The translations under genes and the position numbers were made by a program. A stretch of 27,024 nt of DNA from DASXBJ01 sp036491755 (GTDB lineage: Bacteria; Chloroflexota; Dormibacteria; Dormibacterales; Dormibacteraceae), in NCBI GenBank assembly GCA_036491755.1, contig DASXBJ010000071.1:1-27024 (forward strand), in the 5' to 3' direction. Below the pieces are notes generated by a model. That model was not told the origin of the DNA and made no database searches. It was given only the letters and a program-made list of their open reading frames with translations. Below, one piece after another: positions 22,080 to 27,024 of this stretch (positions within the stretch are counted from its first letter, which is position 1; each line of letters opens with the position of its first letter).

Positions 22080-23327
22080 GTGTCGCTTTCTGGCCAACGT
22101 CTTCTCGCGACGCTCGCGGCCCTCTGGGTGGTTGCGCTGACCGCAACGGCCGTTGACGCGGATGTTATCCCCGACTCGACATGGGTCGCCTTGAGGCCGC
22201 TGCCGAACCAGGGCCGCACGGCCGTGTTCGCGCTTGCGGTCGACCCGTCGAACAACCAGGCTGTGATCGCGGGCAACGCCCAGGGTTCGCTTCTGCGCAG
22301 CCCAGACGGGGGCGCGTCGTGGACGACGGTGCACAGCGGAAAGGCAGTCCTGACCACGATCGCCTTCAGCCCTTTCACCGCCGGCCTGGCGCTCGCCGGG
22401 ACGAGGGGAGCCGGCGCCCTCGTGAGCAAGGACGGCGGCGTGACATGGTCGGCGGCGGCAGGCCTCGAAGGGCGCGCGGTTCGGGCGTTTGCCTTCGCCC
22501 TCACCCTCGTCGCGGCGGCCACCGACCAGGGGGTGTATCTCAGCAATGATGGCGTCAGCTGGTCGGCCTCTGGCCTGGCCAACCGCAGCGTGAACTCGCT
22601 TGCGGTCGAGGCGATTCACGCCCCGGTCAGGCTGGTGGCCGGGAGCGACTCGCCCGCCGCGGGCGCCGCGCTGGCCCTCTACCAGAGCGTGGATGCGGGA
22701 GCGACCTGGACGGCCTTCAGCCCCGCGATCAGCGGCACGTTCGCCGTCGAGCTGGCGGCCGGCCCGCTGCCCCCGACTGGAGGCATCCGCCCCCTCGACG
22801 TGGGAACCAATGGCGGACTGTTCCAGTCGACCGACAACGGCGCGTCGTTCACTCCACTCAGTGGCGGCGCGCTGCTGCCCTCGACGGACTACACGCAGGT
22901 GAAGTTCGTGACCGACCATTACGACCGCTTCTATGCCGCCAGCGACGGTGGCGGGTCCGGCTCCGGGGGCTTGTGGCGCACGACGGATGCAGGGCAGACG
23001 TTCCTATCGCTGGCGCCGCCCGTCTCTTCGATCACGGCGCTTGCGGTGTCCAATGACGAATCACCACTCCTGTACGTCGCCACATTCGACCCTTCCAGCC
23101 ACGTGGCAGTCCTCTGGGCCTATCACGACACCGGCGGCGTTCCGCAGCGCTTCGCCACGACGCCCTCGCCAGTGGCGAGCGGGGGCCGAGTGTCCAGCGG
23201 AACCTCCGGTGCGCACTTCTTCGACTTTCTGAGCACCTCGCAGGCGCCGTATATCGGGCTCGGCATCGGCGCCGTGCTGCTGATCCTCGCCGCTTTCGTG
23301 GCGCAGATCCGCGGCCGGCGCAGGTAG
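22080..23327 (+). CDS. Secreted, membrane-anchored BNR/Asp-box beta-propeller protein
   Basis: A 415-residue protein with an N-terminal signal peptide (hydrophobic about 8-24, likely cut near TAVDA), a beta-propeller, and a C-terminal membrane helix (about 389-411) followed by a basic RGRRR stop-transfer. Six Asp-box motifs are visible: SPDGGASW (74), SKDGGVTW (116), SNDGVSW (155), SVDAGATW (203), STDNGASF (250) and TTDAGQTF (301). This resembles sortilin/Ycf48-like propellers rather than a sialidase, since no catalytic Arg triad context is apparent. The propeller would sit outside the cytoplasmic membrane. GTG 22080 is preferred on promoter position; GTG 22062 would add six residues. Confidence 0.82.
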   Translation: MSLSGQRLLATLAALWVVALTATAVDADVIPDSTWVALRPLPNQGRTAVFALAVDPSNNQAVIAGNAQGSLLRSPDGGASWTTVHSGKAVLTTIAFSPFTAGLALAGTRGAGALVSKDGGVTWSAAAGLEGRAVRAFAFALTLVAAATDQGVYLSNDGVSWSASGLANRSVNSLAVEAIHAPVRLVAGSDSPAAGAALALYQSVDAGATWTAFSPAISGTFAVELAAGPLPPTGGIRPLDVGTNGGLFQSTDNGASFTPLSGGALLPSTDYTQVKFVTDHYDRFYAASDGGGSGSGGLWRTTDAGQTFLSLAPPVSSITALAVSNDESPLLYVATFDPSSHVAVLWAYHDTGGVPQRFATTPSPVASGGRVSSGTSGAHFFDFLSTSQAPYIGLGIGAVLLILAAFVAQIRGRRR

Positions 23328-23341
23328 CGAAGCCGTTCGAC

Positions 23342-23347
23342 TAGACT
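23342..23347 (+). promoter_or_regulatory. Leaderless-type -10 hexamer (TAGACT) for the RidA-family gene
   Basis: TAGACT lies 8 bases before the ATG at 23356, in a 28-base gap after the propeller gene, with no Shine-Dalgarno. Confidence 0.5.
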
Positions 23348-23355
23348 CGGCCACG

Positions 23356-23832
23356 ATGTCGAATGCCCATGCGCGGTTGACCGAGCTTGGCATCGCGCTT
23401 CCCCCCGCGCCCGCGCCGGCGGCATCCTACGTACCGACCAGGCTCGTGCCCATCTCAGATGAGCGTGCGCTCCTCTTCATCGCGGGTCAGGTTTCACGCG
23501 ACGGCCAGAACCTGCTGTCGGGCCGGTGTCCAGACGAGGTCAATGTGGAAGAGGCCTCACGTCGTGCGCGGGTTTGTGCCGTGAACATCCTGGCCCAGAT
23601 CGAAGCGGCGGCCGGTCTCGACAACCTGGAGCAGCTTGTGCAGCTCACAGGCTTCGTGCTGTCGGCCGACGGCTTCGGCGACCAACCCAAGGTGATCAAC
23701 GGAGCTTCTGAGTTCCTGATCGACGTGCTCGGCGACGCAGGCCGGCACAGCAGGATGGCGCTCGGCACCAACGCGCTGCCGTTCTCATCCACCGTCGAGA
23801 TTGCAGCGGTGGCGGTTGTCCGAACCCGCTAG
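23356..23832 (+). CDS. RidA (YjgF/YER057c/UK114) family protein
   Basis: A 158-residue member of the RidA superfamily, in the subgroup with a longer N-terminus (LTELGIALPPAPAPAASYVPTR). Conserved parts are LLFIAGQVSRDG, ARVCAVNILAQIEAAAGLDNLEQLVQLTGFV, DQPKVINGASEFLIDVLGDAGRHSRMALGTNALPFSSTVEI. RidA itself deaminates reactive enamine/imine intermediates; the Arg in HSRMALG sits about where RidA has its catalytic Arg. Subgroup substrates are not established, so 'RidA family' is as far as the sequence supports. Confidence 0.9.
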   Translation: MSNAHARLTELGIALPPAPAPAASYVPTRLVPISDERALLFIAGQVSRDGQNLLSGRCPDEVNVEEASRRARVCAVNILAQIEAAAGLDNLEQLVQLTGFVLSADGFGDQPKVINGASEFLIDVLGDAGRHSRMALGTNALPFSSTVEIAAVAVVRTR

Positions 23833-23845
23833 CGGGCCGGCCAGG

Positions 23846-24727
23846 GTGCGCAGGCCGCGTGCGATCCTGGTTGGCAGCGTCGTCTACCTGGCCCTGATCT
23901 TCGGGGTGATGTTGTGGCGCGGCGTCTCGATCGAGCCCGAGTGGGTCGTGCTCGCGCTCGGGGTGATAGCCGTCTCCATGGGTCGCGGCCGCACCTTCAT
24001 CACCGACTGGGCGCCGTTTCTGCTCCTGTTCCTGGCGTATGAGGCAATGCGCGGGTTCGCCTCCAAGACGGGCTTTGCACCACACGATCTGTCAGGCCTG
24101 GAGCGGGCCGTGTTCGGCGGCCAGATACCGACGCTCATCCTGCAGCACGCGTTCTACCGACCCGGTGTCGTGAGCTGGCAGGACGTCGTCGCGATGTTCT
24201 TTTACTTCATGCACTTCCCGCTTCCCATCGTCGTCGGCTTCATCTTCTGGTACAACCGGCGAGAGCACTACTGGCGATTCATCGCGGCGCTTCTGCTCAT
24301 GTGCTTCGCCGCCTTCGCCACCTACCTGTTCTTTCCCAGCGCGCCGCCCTGGTATCAGTTTCCGCATGATGTCGTGAAGATCAACAACCAGACGGTCGCC
24401 GCGCTATGGAAGAACCAGTACTACGTATCGGCGATCTATCAGAGCTTCAATCCGAATCAGTTCGCGGCGTTTCCGTCGCTGCACGCGGCCTTTCCAACGC
24501 TCGCTGCCGTGTACGCGTGGAACAGATATCGCTGGCTGTCGGTGGGGCTGATCCTGTGGTCGGTTTGCGTGCTGATCTCCATTGTGTATCTCGGCGAGCA
24601 TTACGTCGTCGATGCGTTGGCGGGTCTTGTCTATGTGGCGTCGGCCACGATCATCGTCGAGGCCGTCGCGGATTGGCGTGAACGGCGCAGCCCCAAGGCG
24701 CCTATGCCTGCCACACCCTCCGCATGA
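23846..24727 (+). CDS. PAP2/Aur1-type membrane phosphatase or phosphotransferase
   Basis: A 293-residue polytopic membrane protein of the PAP2 superfamily, Aur1/inositolphosphotransferase-like branch. Diagnostic parts are FFPSAPPWY (162-170), FPSLHAAFP (209-217, His213) and GEHYVVDALAG (250-260, His252 and Asp256), the catalytic His pair. About six or more helices. Relatives remove phosphate from lipids or move phosphoinositol/phospho-head groups between lipids; the actual substrate is unknown. GTG 23846, 13 bases after the RidA-family stop, is chosen; TTG 23816 is an upstream alternative overlapping that gene. Its 3' end overlaps the convergent YvcK gene by 26 bases. Confidence 0.85.
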   Translation: MRRPRAILVGSVVYLALIFGVMLWRGVSIEPEWVVLALGVIAVSMGRGRTFITDWAPFLLLFLAYEAMRGFASKTGFAPHDLSGLERAVFGGQIPTLILQHAFYRPGVVSWQDVVAMFFYFMHFPLPIVVGFIFWYNRREHYWRFIAALLLMCFAAFATYLFFPSAPPWYQFPHDVVKINNQTVAALWKNQYYVSAIYQSFNPNQFAAFPSLHAAFPTLAAVYAWNRYRWLSVGLILWSVCVLISIVYLGEHYVVDALAGLVYVASATIIVEAVADWRERRSPKAPMPATPSA

Positions 24728-25976
24728 TCGTCCGCGAAAGCTTGTCGGGATCGTGATGTGAGGGGATGCGGGAGTTGACGACGTCCGCCGCGATGAAGCG
24801 CACCTCGGGATGACGAGAGCTGTCGGACGGCCTGAAGATGACGGGTGACTGGCCGCCCGTCGGGATGTGCGAGTTGTTCGAGTTCACGAGCACGAAGTCG
24901 AAGAGGTTGGCGCCCACGTGCTCGCGGATGACCCGGAGGTAGTCGTTGACCGCATAGCCGTCGGTCTCACCTCGCTGCGCGGCCACGTTGCAGATGTAGA
25001 CCTTCAGCGCGGGCGACGCCTTGATCGCCTCGACCATTCCCTCGACGAGCAGGTTCGGCAGGATCGACGTATAAAGCGAGCCCGGTCCGACCACGACAAG
25101 CTCGGCGCTGAGGATGGCCTGGGCCGCTTCGGGGTTGACCTGCGCCCCATCCGGCTTGAGCAGCACGTGGCTGATTGGTGCGTTTTGCATCGGAATCTTC
25201 GATTCGCCCTCGACGGTGCGCCCATTGATCGAGGCCACCAGCGTGACGTCCTGCAGGGTTGACGGAATGATCTGGCCCTTGACGGCGAGGATCTTGCCGG
25301 ACTCGCGCAGGGCATGCTCGAAGTTGCCGGTGACGTCGGCCATAGCCATGATGAAGAGGTTTCCGAACGAGTGGCCGTCGAGAGAACCTTCTTTGAAACG
25401 GTGATCGAAGAGCTGCTTCATCAGGGGCTCGGCGTCGGCCAGCGCGATGAGGCACTGGCGGAAGTCTCCGGGCGGCAGGATCCGGTACTCGTCTCTCAAG
25501 CGACCGGACGACCCGCCGTCATCCGCGACGGTGACGATGGCCGAAAGATTGGACGTGTAGATCTTCAATCCGCGCAGCAATGAGCTGAGGCCGGTGCCGC
25601 CGCCGATCGCCACGATGCGCGGCCCACGGCCGCGGACGCGAAAGGCATGGATGACCTCGACGATGCTGCTCGTGCTGTTCCCGGGGATGAAGGGGCCCAG
25701 CACCGATTGCGTCAGCTTCAGATAGCTGAGGAGCAGGAGTCCCACGCCGAGGATTCCGAAGACGCCGGCGCGGGCCCAGTAAGGCAGGAACTGCAGGGTC
25801 ACGTAGTAGAACCCATGCGGCAGCGTGAGGGTCTGGTAGATCTCCTTGAGGGCGTAGGCCACGCCGAGGACGAGGATGAGCTCGGAGACCATGAGCAGCA
25901 GAAGCCAGCGCTTGATCTGGAGACCAGGCGTCAGCCACCGAAGCCAGTTCGACGTCGTCTGCAGCCTTTTGGCCAT
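24702..25976 (-). CDS. YvcK/CofD-like protein (gluconeogenesis factor family), membrane-anchored
   Basis: A 424-residue protein. Two N-terminal membrane helices (about 22-43 and 66-88) precede a CofD/YvcK-type Rossmann-like domain with VAIGGGTGLSSLLRGLK (122-138) and VTVADDGGSSGRLRDEY (148-164), then GDFRQCLIALAD, GHSFGNLFI and the LVNSNNSHIP stretch. YvcK binds UDP-sugars and links carbon flux to cell-envelope growth; CofD makes cofactor F420, but the N-terminal anchor and overall sequence favour the YvcK type. ATG 25976 is preceded by GGGGG very close to the start, and by TAACCT (26012-26017) further up. Confidence 0.92.
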   Translation of the reverse strand: MAKRLQTTSNWLRWLTPGLQIKRWLLLLMVSELILVLGVAYALKEIYQTLTLPHGFYYVTLQFLPYWARAGVFGILGVGLLLLSYLKLTQSVLGPFIPGNSTSSIVEVIHAFRVRGRGPRIVAIGGGTGLSSLLRGLKIYTSNLSAIVTVADDGGSSGRLRDEYRILPPGDFRQCLIALADAEPLMKQLFDHRFKEGSLDGHSFGNLFIMAMADVTGNFEHALRESGKILAVKGQIIPSTLQDVTLVASINGRTVEGESKIPMQNAPISHVLLKPDGAQVNPEAAQAILSAELVVVGPGSLYTSILPNLLVEGMVEAIKASPALKVYICNVAAQRGETDGYAVNDYLRVIREHVGANLFDFVLVNSNNSHIPTGGQSPVIFRPSDSSRHPEVRFIAADVVNSRIPSHHDPDKLSRTIMRRVWQA

Positions 25977-25990
25977 CTACCCCCGGTGCA

Positions 25991-26017
25991 CCAACGGGTT
26001 GAGAACGTTGGAGGTTA
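25991..26017 (-). promoter_or_regulatory. Inverted repeat next to a -10-like hexamer, upstream of yvcK-like gene
   Basis: CCAACG (25991-25996) and CGTTGG (26006-26011) form a perfect 6-bp inverted repeat with a 9-base spacer. It lies directly downstream of TAACCT read on the minus strand (complement of 26012-26017), in the 67-base divergent gap. It could be an operator or an early hairpin in the leader. Confidence 0.35.
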
Positions 26018-26026
26018 CTTTGGTAC

Positions 26027-26032
26027 TACGCT
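26027..26032 (+). promoter_or_regulatory. Leaderless-type -10 hexamer (TACGCT)
   Basis: TACGCT lies 11 bases before the ATG at 26044, in the divergent gap shared with the yvcK-like gene. Confidence 0.35.
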
Positions 26033-26043
26033 TCATCTGCAGT

Positions 26044-26421
26044 ATGCGGAGTCTACGGCGGGTGCGTCGGCTGGTCCGATTGGTCACGTTGGGGCTGATC
26101 GTCGGCGCCGTGGCCACGGAGCTGGCCAAGCCCTCGGAGGAGAGGACGTGGGAGGGCAGGGTGCTCGGCGTGGTGCCCTACGATTTCCGACCGCCCAGCC
26201 TGAGGCGGTTCCGAGAGGCTTACTGGAACCCGCAGTCCGACCACCTGTTCAGCGACCGGGTCTTCGGAGTTGGCTGGGCGGTCAACCTGCACCAGGCGAA
26301 GGTGTTGATGGAGAAGGCGTACGGCCGCCTGATGGGCCAGCCGGAGTCGCTCTCGATCCGGATGACCGTGCGCTCTGAGGGTTCCCCCGCCAAGCCTGAA
26401 GTGGTCATCACCCGGGAGTAG
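26044..26421 (+). CDS. Small DUF5808-like protein with N-terminal membrane segment
   Basis: A 125-residue protein. The N-terminus is very basic (RRVRRLVR) and followed by a short hydrophobic segment (about 11-27), either a signal anchor or a signal peptide. The centre, PYDFRPPS...FREAYWNPQSDHLFSDRVFGVGWAVNLHQA (about 46-83), resembles the DUF5808 motif, which pairs a WNP-x-D-x-x-LF stretch with a GxGWxxN stretch. Function is unknown. The tail (IRMTVRSEGSPAKPEV) is short and polar. ATG 26044 is supported by the upstream TACGCT; the frame is open further 5' but lies antisense to the start of the divergent gene. Confidence 0.72.
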   Translation: MRSLRRVRRLVRLVTLGLIVGAVATELAKPSEERTWEGRVLGVVPYDFRPPSLRRFREAYWNPQSDHLFSDRVFGVGWAVNLHQAKVLMEKAYGRLMGQPESLSIRMTVRSEGSPAKPEVVITRE

Positions 26422-26461
26422 CCGGCTTACAGGATCCAGCCTGGCTCGAATGGGTAGCCTG

Positions 26462-26490
26462 CCGGGCCCTCATTAAAATGAGCGGCCCGG
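26462..26490. promoter_or_regulatory. Imperfect inverted repeat upstream of tRNA-Gln
   Basis: CCGGGCC-CTCATT (62-74 of this block) pairs with AATGAG-C-GGCCCGG (26477-26490) apart from one bulged C. The apex contains TAAAAT (26474-26479), a -10-like hexamer that would start a transcript about 25 bases before the tRNA. It may be the tRNA promoter embedded in a palindrome, or a hairpin ending the upstream gene; no T tract follows. Confidence 0.35.
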
Positions 26491-26511
26491 GGCCGTTCTG
26501 GGACTCGCAGT

Positions 26512-26586
26512 TGGGGAGTGGCGCAACGGTAGCGCAGCTGACTCTGGATCAGAAGGTTGAAGGTTCGAATCCTTCCTCCCCAGCCA
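26512..26586 (+). tRNA. tRNA-Gln (anticodon CTG)
   Basis: Cloverleaf: acceptor TGGGGAG (26512-26518) pairs with CTCCCCA (26576-26582), D stem GCGC/GCGC, anticodon stem around loop CTCTGGA with anticodon CTG at 26544-26546, and T arm GGTTCGAATCC. Discriminator G at 26583 and an encoded CCA at 26584-26586. The U1-A72 end pair and G73 are usual for glutamine tRNAs. The outer anticodon-stem position is a G/A mismatch. It decodes CAG. Confidence 0.95.
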
Positions 26587-26928
26587 AACTCACTCGTGTG
26601 AACTCACTGTGCGCGTCTAACCCTGCCGTAGTCGGAGGAAGTTAGCCGCGTAAACGTTGCCCCTAAACAAGCCGAGTTAGCCGCGTCATAGGCGCGCCTT
26701 TGGGCGAGAAAGCGCGTTGGTTCACGCCTCGAACGGGGAAGCGGCGGGCGAGCCTCTCGGCCGGCAGGAAAGGAAGACGGCGCGGCTTAAGCCTGCCAAG
26801 CACCACCGCGACGATCTCAAAGGACCTGATCCGGAGGCGAAGGCAGTGTCAGAGGTACTTCCAAAGAGCTGAAGCTCCTGCTGGGGCGCCCGCCAGTTGG
26901 CGAAACCGCGGCGGAATCTGGGATCAGG
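26587..26928. other. Intergenic region without a supported gene
   Basis: About 340 bases after the tRNA with no convincing ORF; the one long open frame (26700-26936) starts at TTG and is an Arg/Ser/Gly-rich shadow. Contents: a 12-base direct repeat (see separate entry), the short repeat AACTCACT at 26586-26612, a perfect palindrome GGCTTAAGCC in the middle, and GGCAGG...CCTGCC arms around it. No integrase, second tRNA or tRNA-end copy is seen. Confidence 0.6.
26640..26686. repeat. Twelve-base direct repeat, 35-base period
   Basis: AGTTAGCCGCGT occurs at 26640-26651 and again at 26675-26686. Only two copies, in the gap after tRNA-Gln. They could be binding sites for the downstream gene's regulator or chance duplications. 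Confidence 0.6.
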
Positions 26929-26956
26929 TGTGTTAGATTCCCGGCCACTTAACACA
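26929..26956. promoter_or_regulatory. Inverted repeat overlapping a -10-like hexamer
   Basis: TGTGTTA (26929-26935) and TAACACA (26950-26956) form a perfect 7-bp inverted repeat with a 14-base spacer (centre-to-centre two helical turns). TAGATT (26934-26939) overlaps the left arm and would start transcription around the right arm. This arrangement is typical of an operator placed over a promoter. It lies 20 bases before the last gene's start. Confidence 0.5.
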
Positions 26957-26975
26957 TCGGCCCTAGGAGAGAGTG

Positions 26976-27024
26976 GTGCCCGCCAACTCCGTCCGAAAGG
27001 CTCGGACTGCGGTCGCGCCCGAAC
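26976..27024 (+). CDS. Start of a protein gene, truncated by the window end
   Basis: GTG 26976 follows AGGAG (26965-26969) with 6 bases spacing and opens a frame MPANSVRKARTAVAPE that runs off the window. The beginning is basic and Ala-rich; too short to name a family. The ribosome site and the upstream promoter/operator-like elements support a real gene start. Confidence 0.6.
   Translation, partial: MPANSVRKARTAVAPE

Noticed and set aside
21995..22582. N-terminal extension of the RnfD-like frame
   Set aside because: It lies antisense to the signal peptide and propeller of the divergent gene, has no family likeness, and a promoter-like TACAAT sits just before the chosen GTG.
26512..26700. 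tRNA-Gln as an integration site of a mobile element
   Set aside because: No integrase, no second copy of the tRNA 3' end and no change in gene character were seen downstream within the window.
26700..26936. A 78-codon frame after the tRNA
   Set aside because: TTG start, no ribosome site, and an Arg/Ser/Gly composition typical of chance frames; it also runs through the promoter/operator region of the next gene.

Overview
This window is GC-rich chromosomal DNA from a bacterium. It holds about 27 protein genes (two cut by the window ends), one tRNA, a candidate structured RNA and no mobile element or CRISPR array. The gene content suggests a free-living soil-type lineage such as Chloroflexota/Candidatus Dormibacterota or a deep Actinobacteriota relative: class II fructose bisphosphatase GlpX, SelA/SelB, bactofilin, ArsA with an HSP20-like tail, DUF1003, DUF1232, membrane-anchored YvcK and a DUF5808-like protein. 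That assignment is inferred from content alone; no marker here settles it.

Layout. 1-2650: the 3' end of ychF, a minus-strand zinc-ribbon membrane protein with a possible tiny membrane peptide behind it, then a strong consensus promoter feeding a foldable intergenic stretch (about 1471-1652), a small membrane protein and a DUF1003 protein. 2675-4832: three overlapping genes, namely an ArsA/Get3-type ATPase, a small basic-tailed protein and a site-2-protease-type M50 metalloprotease. 4778-7986: selA and selB, the selenocysteine insertion machinery; selC and selD are not in the window. 7999-14154: metF, a ROK sugar kinase overlapping a tRNA CCA-adding-type enzyme, bactofilin overlapping a Pro/Lys-rich protein, glpX, and an unknown protein. 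14151-17317 (minus): an acyl-CoA synthetase and a GPH-like MFS transporter. 17382-20917: DUF1232, rplI, dnaB, purA. 20936-23327: a divergent pair, an RnfD/NqrB-like membrane protein and a secreted, membrane-anchored beta-propeller. 23356-26421: a RidA-family protein, an Aur1-type PAP2 membrane phosphatase/transferase, a convergent YvcK/CofD-like protein and a DUF5808-like protein. 26512-26586: tRNA-Gln(CUG), then a 390-base gap with short repeats, then the start of another gene.

Expression pattern. Many genes at the head of a transcription unit lack a Shine-Dalgarno sequence and instead have a TAnnnT hexamer 6-12 bases before the start codon, as expected for leaderless mRNAs. Several internal or long-leader genes (the small gene after arsA, selB, bactofilin, rplI, the last partial gene) carry GGAG-type ribosome sites. 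This split is the most consistent regulatory signal in the window and helped choose several GTG/TTG starts.

Functionally this is mostly housekeeping: replication (DnaB), translation (L9, YchF, CCA enzyme, tRNA-Gln, SelA/SelB), purine and one-carbon metabolism (PurA, MetF), central carbon (GlpX, ROK kinase, YvcK) and lipid activation. The less ordinary parts are the ATPase-small protein-M50 cassette, the intergenic RNA candidate with mutually exclusive hairpins, the orphan RnfD-like protein, and substitutions at key positions in the CCA enzyme and ROK kinase.
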